Assembly: GCA_002328075.1 (NCBI GenBank) | Contig: DCVT01000011.1 | Location: 1-64,000 of the forward strand | Direction: 5' to 3' | Length of the DNA: 64,000 bases | Origin: Anaerolineales bacterium UBA2181 | GTDB lineage: Bacteria > Chloroflexota > Anaerolineae > Promineifilales > UBA4811 | Shown here: positions 18,404 through 27,234 of the stretch, one piece after another | Numbering within the stretch: position 1 is the first letter of the stretch | Layout of the letters: each line of letters opens with the position of its first letter | The notes under the pieces: model-generated | What the model was told of the DNA's origin: nothing | The model's database searches: none | Seen by the model: only the letters and a program-made list of their open reading frames with translations | Program-made: the position numbers and the translations under genes

Positions 18404-18775
18404 ATGGCACAGCAAGTCGTTAACGGTGCGATGCTCACATGCAGTTTTGGAGTGGCGCCAAGCAGCATCGTTGTAACCCCGGAGAACCTGGTTAACGCGG
18501 GCGGTCAGCCGGCGGCTACCGCCATGGATCATGTTCCCTTTAAGAACATCATGCCGTTTGGCATGTGCACCGCCCCTACCAACCCGGCTGTGTTAGCTGC
18601 CCAGGGCGCTCCCGTGCCGTGCACCCCGGTGACGGCTGCACCCTGGGTGCCAGGCTGCCTGACCGTCATGTTGTCCAAGAAACCGGCGCTTAACAGCAGC
18701 TCCACCCTCATGTGCAGCTTCGCGGGGGTCATCACCGTCCAGATGCCGGGTCAGTTCACCGTGAATATCCCCTGA
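18404..18775 (+). CDS. PAAR-like DUF4280 protein
   Basis: A 123-residue protein with the DUF4280 pattern: QVVNGAMLTCSFG at the N-terminus, MPFGMCTAPTNPA in the middle and STLMCSFAGVITV at the end, with evenly spaced Cys. DUF4280 proteins resemble PAAR spike tips and are found with contractile injection systems and polymorphic toxins. Here it is alone: no sheath, tube, baseplate or obvious toxin gene is in the window. AAGGAG lies seven to eight bases before ATG. The 3' end overlaps the converging small gene by 20 bases. It might serve a machine encoded elsewhere. Confidence 0.85.
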   Translation: MAQQVVNGAMLTCSFGVAPSSIVVTPENLVNAGGQPAATAMDHVPFKNIMPFGMCTAPTNPAVLAAQGAPVPCTPVTAAPWVPGCLTVMLSKKPALNSSSTLMCSFAGVITVQMPGQFTVNIP

Positions 18776-19031
18776 TCTTGCCGGCCCATCCGCCTCGAAC
18801 CGGCGCGATACGCTGTTGTCGCACGATCCTCGGCAGCGAGGGCAGGCGGAGGATCAGCTCCTGCAGTTTGGCCTGGCTGCGGTTTTCTATCGCTAGTACT
18901 TCCAAGGCCTCGTGCACCCACGGGGAGAGCAGCGATTCGCCAGCCTCGGCAGCGAACGAGTTGCCGGCCTGAATATCCACTAGCGCTTGCAGCACCATGG
19001 CCCGAGCAAGCCGCTCGTACTGAGCGGTCAT
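18756..19031 (-). CDS. Small helical hypothetical protein (91 aa)
   Basis: A 91-residue mostly alpha-helical protein (TAQYERLARAMVLQALVDIQ, then LLSPWVHEALEVLAI, then a basic C-terminus). AAGGGGA sits seven bases before the ATG, which supports translation. It converges with the DUF4280 gene and overlaps its end by 20 bases. The C-terminal ~20 residues, encoded in the overlap zone, are Arg/Gly-rich and may be non-conserved. Function unknown; a relation to DUF4280 biology is possible only by position. Confidence 0.6.
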   Translation of the reverse strand: MTAQYERLARAMVLQALVDIQAGNSFAAEAGESLLSPWVHEALEVLAIENRSQAKLQELILRLPSLPRIVRQQRIAPVRGGWAGKIRGYSR

Positions 19032-19324
19032 GGAATCCCCTTCCGTTGAACTGTCGTTGGGTCTGTGCGCCCGTTGGCAACGTTGATTGTTGGGCCTAAC
19101 ATGACAGGAATAGCACAGATGTGCTAATGTCGTTCAGTATATTGTACCGTCAAGACGCATCTCGTCAACCCAGACGGAGGCCGGCAGGGTGCAGACCGCG
19201 TGGAAAGCGCTGCCAAAGGCTCTGGTTGGGTAGTTGCCGGTCATACTTGGAGCCGCCTAAAGAGTCTGACCGGCGTTCGATAGGGCGGAACGGGCGTTGG
19301 ACGGCCACGGCTGGCGGTCCGGAT

Positions 19325-19352
19325 TTGAGCGCCTGGTGATTGGTGGTACAAT
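19325..19352 (+). promoter_or_regulatory. Promoter for the C45 hydrolase gene
   Basis: TTGAGC (19325-19330), 16-nt spacer and TACAAT (19347-19352), followed 25 bases later by GGGAGG and the ATG at 19390. Confidence 0.6.
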
Positions 19353-19389
19353 CCGCCGCCGGGATATGGATTTGTCGGGAGGCTGGCGT

Positions 19390-20460
19390 ATGAATGAGGG
19401 ATTTCGGCGCGTGCAAGTGAGCGGTACCCCGCACGAGTGCGGTCGGCAGCACGGCGAGCAGTTGGCGCAACAGATTCATGTTAACCTGGCCGGTTACTGG
19501 CGGTTGTTTCAGCACAAGGCCGGGCTTGACCGGGCGGAGGTGCTGGCGCGGTCAGAATCCTTTCTGGGGCCGATCCGCACGTTTGGTCCCCATCTGCTGG
19601 ACGAGTTGACCGGGATTGCCGAGGGTGCGGGAATCTCGCTGATAGAGGTAGTGGCGCTCAACTGCCGCACCGAGATTCTCTCGTCCGGTCTGGTGCCTTT
19701 GGATGGGGGGTGCACGGCGGTTTTCTGCGCCCCAGAGATCACGGCCGATGGCCACACGCTGATGGGGCAGAACTGGGATTGGTCCGACCATATGCGAGGG
19801 GGGACCGTCCTTCTGCGAATCCAGCAACCCGGCCGGCCGGTGATTCTCACGTTGACTGAGGCCGGGATGGTAGGAAAGATCGGGTTCAACAGCGCCGGCG
19901 TGGGGGTGTGCACCAACTTTCTGCGTCACCAGGTGTGGCGGCCGGGGGTGCCGTTTCACCTGATTCTTCGTGAGATGCTCAACGCTACCCGGCCCGGCCT
20001 GGCGGTGGCGGCGGTTTACCGCGGCGCCCGCGCGGATTCAGGGAGCTATATGGTGGCGCACCGCGACGGTGAGGGATTGAGCCTGGAAGCCACACCCAAG
20101 CAATTGGGGTTGATCCACCCGGCGGACGGGCTGCTTGTCCACACCAACCACTTTCTCACCTCGCGGTTGCAGGACGGAGATCAGGCGATATTGATGTCAG
20201 ACAACACGCTCTGGCGCTATGGGCGGGCCACGCACCTGCTGCGCCAGCAGGCCGGAAAGATCACGCCCGAGGTGATTCAATCCGTCTTCCGGGATCACTT
20301 TGACTTTCCGAACTCGATCTGCCGCCATCCAGACCCATCGGTGCACGAGTTGGAGCGCGTGGCCTCGCTGGCCTCGGTGGTCATGGACCTGACGGCCGGC
20401 CGGATGTGGGCCTCGGCCGGCGAGCCGTGTACGGCAGAATACCACCTGAACGAAATCTGA
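19390..20460 (+). CDS. C45 family autoproteolytic acyltransferase/hydrolase
   Basis: A 356-residue Ntn-hydrolase of the peptidase C45 group (isopenicillin-N acyltransferase-like). The predicted self-cleavage site and nucleophile are Gly-Cys in LDGGCTAVFCAPE (about residue 103), followed by the family block HTLMGQNWDW. The N-terminal HECGRQHGEQLA also fits the family. After autocleavage the new N-terminal Cys acts on amide or acyl substrates; natural substrates of bacterial stand-alone members are mostly unknown. ATG at 19390 has GGGAGG seven bases upstream, and a promoter lies at 19325-19352. No signal peptide. Monocistronic. Confidence 0.88.
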   Translation: MNEGFRRVQVSGTPHECGRQHGEQLAQQIHVNLAGYWRLFQHKAGLDRAEVLARSESFLGPIRTFGPHLLDELTGIAEGAGISLIEVVALNCRTEILSSGLVPLDGGCTAVFCAPEITADGHTLMGQNWDWSDHMRGGTVLLRIQQPGRPVILTLTEAGMVGKIGFNSAGVGVCTNFLRHQVWRPGVPFHLILREMLNATRPGLAVAAVYRGARADSGSYMVAHRDGEGLSLEATPKQLGLIHPADGLLVHTNHFLTSRLQDGDQAILMSDNTLWRYGRATHLLRQQAGKITPEVIQSVFRDHFDFPNSICRHPDPSVHELERVASLASVVMDLTAGRMWASAGEPCTAEYHLNEI

Positions 20461-20921
20461 TCCGGCTGGCAGGTGGTAGGCTCAGAACGGAGTGTGACGT
20501 CCGGCGACTGCCCCTGGTGCCGGTCCCGTCCTCGGTTTTTCGTCTGGCCCGGGCGACACATACTGGGCGCTGCGGCGGGGGACGTCGTCTGGCAGGGTCA
20601 CGACAGAGTCCCGTCTCCCGGGCACATGCGATATCCAAAGAGGTTTTGGGCGGCCGACGGCTCACCATGACCGTGTGGGGCCAGAGTTGATCGTGGGCTC
20701 GCGATGCGCTGCTGTTGTGGCGACGGCAGCGGGCCAGTGGTCAGATGCCGCTGTATTGGCAGGTTGACCGAACCTGTTTGGTGACGGGCAGGACAGCCCT
20801 TCCGGGGGTGGGCCACGGCGCAAATCGTGGGCACGGCGAGGCCTGAGGAACAGACGTCGACGGGTATCAGGGCGTCCACTGCCAGGACGCAGGCCGCCTG
20901 GTTGGCGATACAAACCCTGGG
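20461..20921. other. 460-base intergenic region, no gene seen
   Basis: This lies between the convergent C45 and ParB-domain genes. The open frames in it are low-complexity, lack ribosome binding sites and resemble no family. No intrinsic terminator or tRNA was found. Confidence 0.5.
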
Positions 20922-21929
20922 TCACCGCTCCGGCGGTTGCCACGGTTTGCCAGTATAAACCGGCCAGCGCAGCACTGTGCGGCGAAACCAGGAGAGCAGA
21001 CGGCGCCGTAGGCTGATGTTGCCCAGCCCGGGGAATTCTTGCGACACAAGGTCGCTCACGGTGGCCTTGGCGCCGTATCGCTGGCGCAACCGGTCGCGAT
21101 TGCGGATGACCCAACTGACGAGGTCGGCGGCGGTCCGGCCGGGGAAATGGCGCAACAACTCGTCTCGGTGGATCACTTGGATCATCGGCAGGTAAACCTG
21201 GTCGTACCAGTGCACCGCGGCATCCTGAAAGCCGACGGCCTGCCCGCGTTCCAGCTCCAGGTAATGCCGATGAATGGCAATCTGCTCTTCGAACTCCCGA
21301 TAACGGCCAGGTCCGGTAAGAATGATATAGACGTCTGGACGGTGTTTGTCGAGCTGGGTCCTCTCCAGAAACTCCAGGTACTCTTGACGGACCAGGACGT
21401 CGCGTAGCGAGTCGTCAGGCTCCAATGGAACCCGGGTTTCAAACTCCCAGATGTGTCCTTCAACGGTTGATGCGCCGGCCTGGCGGGCGACGGACACCCG
21501 GTGATTGCCGTCCAGCACAAAATACACCTGGCCCACCTTGTATGCTTCGATGGGAGCCGTGCCGCGGACGTTCTTGAGCCAGTCCAGTCTTTGCCAGCGG
21601 TCCCGTATACGATCGGTCCGTGGCAAAAAGGTGCGGGTGAAATCGCTATGCCGGCCGACGCTGCCGACGATCTGGTCCAGCGGGATGGTTTGGACGCCCC
21701 GGTATTCACCCTGACCCAAGCCTAGACGCTGACGCACGGTCTCGAACGGGAGGAGATCGGCCGAGTCGAACCGCAAGACCGAAAGCAGGTCCTGCACGGC
21801 CGCTTTCTTGCGCGCCCGGTCGAAATCGCGCTCGGAGGGCGACGGCAAGATGGTCGTGCCACCCGAGCCGGTGATCATCCATTGGCCGCCCGGAGGAGCA
21901 GCAGGGGTTTCCGGTCCGCTAAAAGTCAT
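20922..21929 (-). CDS. ParB/Srx N-terminal-domain protein
   Basis: A 335-residue protein with a ParB-like nuclease/CTPase-type core. IPLDQIVGSVGRHSDF introduces the domain and YFVLDGNHRVSVARQAGA (about residues 135-152) is the hallmark DGNHR box. A helical C-terminal half follows, including a DUF4032-like look (AIHRHYLELERGQAVGFQDA). There is no HTH for parS binding, so chromosome partition is unlikely. Related stand-alone proteins are of unknown role. The promoter sits only eight bases before the ATG, so the mRNA is probably leaderless; the N-terminal ~25 residues are Pro/Gly-rich. Confidence 0.75.
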   Translation of the reverse strand: MTFSGPETPAAPPGGQWMITGSGGTTILPSPSERDFDRARKKAAVQDLLSVLRFDSADLLPFETVRQRLGLGQGEYRGVQTIPLDQIVGSVGRHSDFTRTFLPRTDRIRDRWQRLDWLKNVRGTAPIEAYKVGQVYFVLDGNHRVSVARQAGASTVEGHIWEFETRVPLEPDDSLRDVLVRQEYLEFLERTQLDKHRPDVYIILTGPGRYREFEEQIAIHRHYLELERGQAVGFQDAAVHWYDQVYLPMIQVIHRDELLRHFPGRTAADLVSWVIRNRDRLRQRYGAKATVSDLVSQEFPGLGNISLRRRLLSWFRRTVLRWPVYTGKPWQPPER

Positions 21930-21937
21930 GCGAGCCT

Positions 21938-21965
21938 ATTGTACTGACAGGCGAGGGCTTGTCAA
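21938..21965 (-). promoter_or_regulatory. Strong promoter giving a likely leaderless transcript
   Basis: On the minus strand, TTGACA (21965-21960), a 16-nt spacer and TACAAT (21943-21938). The ATG of the ParB-domain gene (21929) is just eight bases after the -10 box, at the expected transcription start. Confidence 0.7.
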
Positions 21966-22740
21966 CGAATCGTTACATGCATCTTCCGCTGTGCCAGGCG
22001 GTGCGCCATAACCAGGAAACCAGGCATCGTCCGCCAACCGGCCGGGGTCAATCGATAGATGGGTGGTGTTGCGTCGGCATCCGTCGCCGCGTTGGACCGA
22101 GTGCGGGCATGATGGCTGGGCGGCCGAGAACAGCGGCAGACAGCGCCTGTTGCGTGATCAGCCTGCCCTCGCCGGTGGGGTGTTCAGTTGGATCAGGGTC
22201 CGCCAGCGCGGTTTGTGCGCCGGTGTGTCTGGCACCCGATGGCCTGCAAACGTGGGAACCAGCATGATGCCGTGATAGCCATTTACAGATGCGCCAAGTT
22301 GGGATATCCTATGGCGTACCTTGATGAAGGACGTGGATCAGATCGACCAGCGGATCATCTTGTTTCGCCAGCTTGACCGGTGGATGACCCTGACTGAGGT
22401 TGCCAGCGCGCTGAGCCTGCAGGGCAGCCGGGACGCAGCGGGCCGAGTTGTAGATTTCGCGTGGGCACGGGCAAACTCGCACTCGGGCTCCTGAACCCGG
22501 AGCGACGTATTGCGCTCTAGGAATGAACTCGAGTCGAAAGGGGCGCCGGCACGACAATCACGGCAGGAGAAGGATCTTGGGACGGCCAATGCTCGCCATC
22601 GCTGGCCAGTGGCGTGGATCGCTTGTTCCGGACGTCGGACAACAATCGGCTTGACGGCCGAGGCTGCCGGCAACAAACGCCGTTCAGGACACAGAAACCA
22701 GAGCCGCTTTTCAATTAGCAGGACACCGGAGATAGGAATC
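21966..22740. other. 775-base region without a confident gene
   Basis: Open frames on both strands are short and Arg/Pro/Cys-rich. The only stretch with protein-like composition is the 56-codon frame at 22324-22494. No tRNA, transposase remnant or terminator was recognised. Confidence 0.45.
22324..22494 (+). CDS. Possible small protein or gene remnant (56 aa)
   Basis: ATG KDVDQIDQRIILFRQLDRW-type sequence followed by MTLTEVASALSLQGSRDAAG reads like a short helical, HTH-like protein, in contrast to the surrounding low-complexity frames. There is no clear ribosome binding site. It may be a decayed regulator fragment; function not assignable. Confidence 0.25.
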   Translation: MKDVDQIDQRIILFRQLDRWMTLTEVASALSLQGSRDAAGRVVDFAWARANSHSGS

Positions 22741-24051
22741 ATGTCACGCAATCTGGACAAGACTCGGGCGTTGTACCGCCGGGCGGCAGAAACCGTGCCG
22801 TACGGCGTCAATTCGCATTTCCGCTATTGGGGCCCGGAGGACACCATGGTCATGACCCGGGCTGAGGGACCGTACATGTGGGACGCGGACGGCAACCGGT
22901 ATATCGACTACCGGTTGGGTTTCGGTCCTGTGATTCTGGGCCACAGCTATCCTGCGGTGGTGGATCGCGTGACGGACGCCATTCGTCACGGCACCGTGTT
23001 CGCCTGGATGACGCCGCTGGAGATCGAGGTGGCAGAGAGCCTGTGCCGCATGACAGGCTCCGAGATGGTGCGTCTGTCCAACACGGGGACCGAGGCCACC
23101 ATGCACGCGCTGCGCATAGCTCGCGCCTACACCGGCCGGGAGCAGTTTATCAAGTTCGAGGGTCAGTACCACGGGATGCACGACTATGTCCTATTCAGCA
23201 CGGCATCCACTCCGCGCGGGGCCGTGGGATGCCGGCGCAGCCCCGTGCCCCATTGCGTCAGCTCAGGCATTCCCAAGGCTATCAGCCAATACGTGATTAC
23301 CCTCCCGTTTAACGACCCAGAGGTGTTGGAGGCGGCCGTTACCGCTCACTGGCACAATTTGGCGGCCATCCTGGTCGAGCCGGTGTTGGGGAATACCGCC
23401 GGCATCCTGCCTCAGGCCGGCTGGCTGGAAACGCTGCGCCAACTCTGTGACCGGTACGGCGTGGTGTTGATCTTTGACGAGGTCAAGACCGGCTTTCGTC
23501 TGGCCAAGGGTGGTGCTCAGGAGCTGTTTGGCGTGCGAGCCGACCTGGCAACCTATGCCAAAGCCATGGGCAACGGATTTCCGATTTCTGCCATTGGCGG
23601 CTCGCGCAAGATCATGTCGACGCTGCAGCCCGGCGGGATTGCTTATGGCGGCACCTATGTTGGGAACGTGGCTGGGGTTGCCGCTGCGGCGGCCACGCTC
23701 GAGATCCTGGAGACGGAACCGGTCATTGAGACTATCCACCATCGGGGCACCCGGCTGATGAACGGCCTAGACGAGATACTCTCTCGAGCCGGGATACCGC
23801 ATTGCATGACTGGCTCGCCATCCATGTTCAGCTTTGCCCTGGGCACCGATGTGCCTCCGATCGATTTTCGCAGTTATGCCGAGACCGACGAGCCATTGTA
23901 TCACGCGCTGGTGATGGCGCTCGTCGAGCGCGGCGCGATGCCGGACGCAGATGGTCGGGAACCCTGGTTCTTGAGCTACAGCCACACGAATGCGGTCATT
24001 GACGCGACTCTGCAGATGTTTGAGGATGCGGTCCTGGAAATGAGGAGGTGA
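22741..24051 (+). CDS. Class III aminotransferase (glutamate-1-semialdehyde aminomutase-like)
   Basis: A 436-residue PLP enzyme of the class III fold. LSNTGTEATMHALRIARAYT binds the cofactor phosphate, VVLIFDEVKTGFR (about residue 250) holds the PLP-N1 Asp, and ATYAKAMGNGFPISAIGG carries the Schiff-base Lys (about 280). It resembles HemL but occurs outside a haem cluster, and many such paralogues act on amino acids or amines to give aldehydes or ketones. The start (ATG, GGAG-ATAGG upstream) is clear. Six bases after the stop comes an AOR gene, so the two are co-translated. I infer that the aminotransferase product could be an aldehyde for the AOR; substrate unknown. Confidence 0.88.
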   Translation: MSRNLDKTRALYRRAAETVPYGVNSHFRYWGPEDTMVMTRAEGPYMWDADGNRYIDYRLGFGPVILGHSYPAVVDRVTDAIRHGTVFAWMTPLEIEVAESLCRMTGSEMVRLSNTGTEATMHALRIARAYTGREQFIKFEGQYHGMHDYVLFSTASTPRGAVGCRRSPVPHCVSSGIPKAISQYVITLPFNDPEVLEAAVTAHWHNLAAILVEPVLGNTAGILPQAGWLETLRQLCDRYGVVLIFDEVKTGFRLAKGGAQELFGVRADLATYAKAMGNGFPISAIGGSRKIMSTLQPGGIAYGGTYVGNVAGVAAAAATLEILETEPVIETIHHRGTRLMNGLDEILSRAGIPHCMTGSPSMFSFALGTDVPPIDFRSYAETDEPLYHALVMALVERGAMPDADGREPWFLSYSHTNAVIDATLQMFEDAVLEMRR

Positions 24052-24057
24052 TTTGGA

Positions 24058-25950
24058 ATGGCGACACGTTTTGGATACCATGGCAGAATCTTGCACGTTG
24101 ATCTCACCAGCGGCAAGTTGACTGTCGAGCGGCCCGAAGAGGCGTTCTATCGCCAGTATTTTGGCGGCAGCGCCATGGGTCTCTATTACTTGCTTCACAA
24201 GACTCCGATCGGGACGGAGCCGCTCAGCCCGGACAACACGCTGGCGCTCATGGGCAGTGTTCTCACCGGACTGCCCGTGTCGGGCCAATCGCGGGTGACA
24301 GCGACGGCTCGTTCACCAGAGACCGACCTGGTGGGTGATGCGCAGGGGGGCGGTTTCTGGCCGGCCGAGCTCAAGTATGCGGGCTTTGACGGCGTGGTAT
24401 TTCGCGGGCGGTCGGAGCGGCCGGTTTACTTGTGGCTTCACGATGGTGACGCGGAATTGCGCGAAGCTGCTCATCTCTGGGGACGCTTTACCGCGGATGT
24501 AGAGGACAGTATTCGTGGGGATTTGGGCGATCAACGAATCCACGTCCTGCAATGTGGACCTGCGGCCGAACGTGGAGTGCGGTTCAGCGCCCTGATCAGC
24601 CTGGCATGCCGAGCGAACGGTCGCACGGGCATGGGGTTGGTGATGGCGTCCAAGAACCTAAAGGCCGTGGCGGTGCGTGGCCGGAACAAGCCGGTGGCGG
24701 CCGACCCAGGTGTCATCCATGAGCTGGTGCGTTGGGGGGCAGACAATCTGGCGTCATCGGATGTCGCCGGTCTGGCCCTGCTGGGAACCGCCGGAGTGGT
24801 CACCTCGCAGAATCGAGCCGGTGGCCTGCCAACGCGCAACTGGTCCAGCGGTGTTTTTGAGGGGGCAAAGGACATCGGCGGGCAGAAGCTGTACGACACA
24901 GTTCTCAAGGAGCGGGATACCTGTTATGCCTGTGTTGTGCGGTGTAAGCGGGTGGTGGAGATCACCAGCGGTCCGTATCAGGTGAATCCGCGGTATGGCG
25001 GCCCCGAGTACGAGACACTGGCAACGCTTGGCTCCTACTGCGGAATCTCTGACCTGGCCGCCGTCTGTTACGCTAACCAGCTCTGCAACATGTACGGCAT
25101 GGACACCATTGCTTGCGGAGCCACCATTGCCTGGGCGATGGATTGCTTTGAACACGGTCTACTAAGCCCTGAACAGACGGGCGGGCTGGATCTCCGATTC
25201 GGCAACGCCGAAGCCATGGTGACGATGGTTCAGATGATCGGAGAACGCCAAGGTCTGGGCCATGTTCTTGGAGAAGGTTCTTCCCGAGCAGCAGAGGTTT
25301 TGGGCATCGGCCGGGAGCTGGTGGTGGCTGTCAAGAATCACGAGCTTCCCGCCCATATGCCACAGGTCAAGCGCTCGCTGGCGTTGATCTATGGTGTCAA
25401 TCCGTTTGGAGCCGACCACCAATCCAGCGAACACGATGACTCATACAGAGCCTACCCCGAACGGATGGCCGAGCTGGGACTGCACCAGCCACAGCCGGAG
25501 CGGAGCCTGAACCGCGAGATGGTCCGCTATGCGTTCGTCACCCAATGCCTGTACAGCTTTTTGGACAGCGCCGACCTTTGCCAGTTTGTCTGGGGACCCT
25601 CCTGGCACCTGTATGGACCGGGTCAGATCGTCCAATTGGTTCGGGCGGCGACGGGGTGGGACGTAAATATCGCCGAGTTACTGCAAATCGGGGAGCGGCG
25701 GCTCAACATGATGCGCGCCTTTAATGCTCGCGAGGGAGCAGGGGCGGAGACGGACCGGTTGCCTCCCAAGCTGCGGGAGCCGCTGCAGGGTGGACCGAGC
25801 GATGGTGTGGCCGTCACCCAGGAGGAGTTTGATGCCGCGCGAGCAGAGTACTATCGCGTGGCGGGTTGGGATGCCACCGGCCGGCCAACGCGCCGAAAGC
25901 TCGAGGAACTGGCGCTGGGTTGGGTGGCCGATGATCTAGGATTGGACTGA
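24058..25950 (+). CDS. Aldehyde ferredoxin oxidoreductase family tungstoenzyme (copy 3)
   Basis: A 630-residue AOR-family enzyme, clearly more divergent from the tandem pair at 8.7-12.5 kb than these are from each other. The pterin block reads RANGRTGMGLVMASKNLKAV, the Fe-S motif DTCYACVVRCKRVVE (C-x2-C-x3-C), and the last ligand lies in LDSADLCQFVWG, the classical C-terminal AOR motif that the other two lack in that form. AGGAGG stands nine bases before ATG and overlaps the end of the aminotransferase gene. Family role: aldehyde oxidation to acid with ferredoxin. Context suggests oxidation of an amine-derived aldehyde. Confidence 0.93.
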   Translation: MATRFGYHGRILHVDLTSGKLTVERPEEAFYRQYFGGSAMGLYYLLHKTPIGTEPLSPDNTLALMGSVLTGLPVSGQSRVTATARSPETDLVGDAQGGGFWPAELKYAGFDGVVFRGRSERPVYLWLHDGDAELREAAHLWGRFTADVEDSIRGDLGDQRIHVLQCGPAAERGVRFSALISLACRANGRTGMGLVMASKNLKAVAVRGRNKPVAADPGVIHELVRWGADNLASSDVAGLALLGTAGVVTSQNRAGGLPTRNWSSGVFEGAKDIGGQKLYDTVLKERDTCYACVVRCKRVVEITSGPYQVNPRYGGPEYETLATLGSYCGISDLAAVCYANQLCNMYGMDTIACGATIAWAMDCFEHGLLSPEQTGGLDLRFGNAEAMVTMVQMIGERQGLGHVLGEGSSRAAEVLGIGRELVVAVKNHELPAHMPQVKRSLALIYGVNPFGADHQSSEHDDSYRAYPERMAELGLHQPQPERSLNREMVRYAFVTQCLYSFLDSADLCQFVWGPSWHLYGPGQIVQLVRAATGWDVNIAELLQIGERRLNMMRAFNAREGAGAETDRLPPKLREPLQGGPSDGVAVTQEEFDAARAEYYRVAGWDATGRPTRRKLEELALGWVADDLGLD

Positions 25951-26177
25951 TTGCCGGCAGCAACTGACTTGTCTGGTAGCGAGATTCCCGGCCGGCCGGA
26001 CTCGGCCCGCGTTTGGCAGGTCTTGCGGGCCTCCTGGCCGCGAGGCGCCGGCAATTGGACCTGGAAGTTGTGCCGGGGTTTGGGTCCGCTGTATGCCTCG
26101 GCGCACGGGGGTGGCCACGGACTAGCACCTCGTTTTGACCGACCTGGTCGATCGGGTGTTCAACCCCCGGGGCCGAT

Positions 26178-26660
26178 TCAGGAGTTGTCCTGGTTCGCCA
26201 CCAACGACGATTTCTTGCCGCTTACCTGGAGGATAGAGATCCGCCAGACGCGGACTGCTCGGACCTGCTCTGGCTCGAACGACCAGTCGCCCGGGGCATA
26301 ATGGCCCACGATGTGCTGCAAGCCGGCTGCCTTCTCGGAGTGGTCCAGTAACTCGTGCGCCAGACCGGTTCCGATCACCGTTTCGTAGGAAAACGACCAG
26401 TGGCACGGGCTGGAGGGGTCGGCGAACAGGTCAACCCCAAGCTCCATCTCAAAGCAAACCAGGTTGTTGGCGGCGATAAGGTTCAGTTTGTGCCCGGACA
26501 AGCCGGTGTGGAAGTAGATGCGCTCGCCGTCGTATCCGTACGCGACGGGCACCACATAGGGCGTGTTGTCCTGCGCCAAGCCCAGCCGGCATATCGTGGC
26601 ATTCTGCAATACCCGGGTGATCAACGGGTCCTGGCCCACTGCTCGCTCTTTCCGTATCAT
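26178..26660 (-). CDS. Pyridoxamine 5'-phosphate oxidase-like (NimA-type) flavin-binding protein
   Basis: A 160-residue split-barrel protein. RVLQNATICRLGLAQDNTPY, VVPVAYGYDGERIYFHTG and GHKLNLIAANNLVCFEME follow the PPOX/NimA pattern for FMN or F420/haem binding. NimA-type members reduce nitro compounds or have unknown substrates; real PNP oxidase activity is unlikely because the PLP-site C-terminus is missing. ATG at 26660 has AAGGG upstream; the frame continues to 26879 with implausible sequence. A promoter is at 26746-26773. Diverges from the Trm112-like gene. Confidence 0.82.
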   Translation of the reverse strand: MIRKERAVGQDPLITRVLQNATICRLGLAQDNTPYVVPVAYGYDGERIYFHTGLSGHKLNLIAANNLVCFEMELGVDLFADPSSPCHWSFSYETVIGTGLAHELLDHSEKAAGLQHIVGHYAPGDWSFEPEQVRAVRVWRISILQVSGKKSSLVANQDNS

Positions 26661-26745
26661 GCTGTGCCCTTTTTCCCTGGCGATATTCGCCTCTGCCGCG
26701 CTAGCCATTGCCCGCTCCGAAACATCGCGGGTAGCGGCGATGACA

Positions 26746-26773
26746 ATTGTAGCAAACGGACCTGCTGGAGCAA
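26746..26773 (-). promoter_or_regulatory. Promoter for the PPOX-like gene
   Basis: On the minus strand, TTGCTC (26773-26768), 16-nt spacer, TACAAT (26751-26746). The leader to ATG 26660 is about 80 nt. Confidence 0.55.
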
Positions 26774-26821
26774 GATAAGGCGGGCGCCCAGCTTGAAGAC
26801 CGACCGTACAGCTGGGCTGAG

Positions 26822-26850
26822 TTGCGGTTGAGGTGGCTGACGGGTACAAT
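26822..26850 (+). promoter_or_regulatory. Promoter for the Trm112-like gene
   Basis: TTGCGG (26822-26827), 17-nt spacer and TACAAT (26845-26850), with GGAGG and ATG (26878) closely following. Confidence 0.6.
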
Positions 26851-26877
26851 TGGGCGTCAAACTGGAGGTTGCCAAGC

Positions 26878-27234
26878 ATGGTCAGTCAGGAGCTGTTGGA
26901 CATACTTCGCTGTCCGGTGTGTGTGCATAACCAACCAGAGGGCGGGGATTTGGTGCAGGAGGGAAACTGGCTCATCTGCAGGGATTGTGACCGGAAATAC
27001 CCCATCCGCGACGATATTCCTGTGATGCTGATCGACGAGGGTGATCGGTTCCGCGAGGTGCCGCGCGGCGAGTTGCCGTTGGTCCCGCCCCCGGAGTTGG
27101 AGCACGAGGCGTCGCTACCCGAATTGGCAGCTGAATGTCCGAACGTCCTCCCCGGGTTACTGCTAGCCACGGCCGGGCTGCTGCTCGGGGCGTGGTTGAT
27201 CTGGCTGCTGTCACGGCGCCGTTTGGGGCGTTAA
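26878..27234 (+). CDS. Trm112-family zinc ribbon with C-terminal membrane anchor
   Basis: A 118-residue protein. The N-terminal half is a Trm112/DUF343 zinc ribbon: ELLDILRCPVC (C-x2-C, about 11-14), WLICRDCDRKYPIRDDIPVML (second C-x2-C and the typical YPI-D-IPVML tail). Such domains activate methyltransferases or act as small Zn proteins. Unlike the usual ~60-residue bacterial form, this one continues through an acidic/Pro linker into one membrane helix (LLLATAGLLLGAWLIWLL) and a basic RRRLGR end, so the ribbon faces the cytoplasm or is tethered. GGAGG lies nine bases before ATG. No methyltransferase is adjacent. Confidence 0.82.
   Translation: MVSQELLDILRCPVCVHNQPEGGDLVQEGNWLICRDCDRKYPIRDDIPVMLIDEGDRFREVPRGELPLVPPPELEHEASLPELAAECPNVLPGLLLATAGLLLGAWLIWLLSRRRLGR

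Noticed and set aside
20922..21929. Chromosome partition protein ParB
   Set aside because: Only the N-terminal DGNHR domain is present; no HTH, no parA neighbour and no parS-like sites seen.
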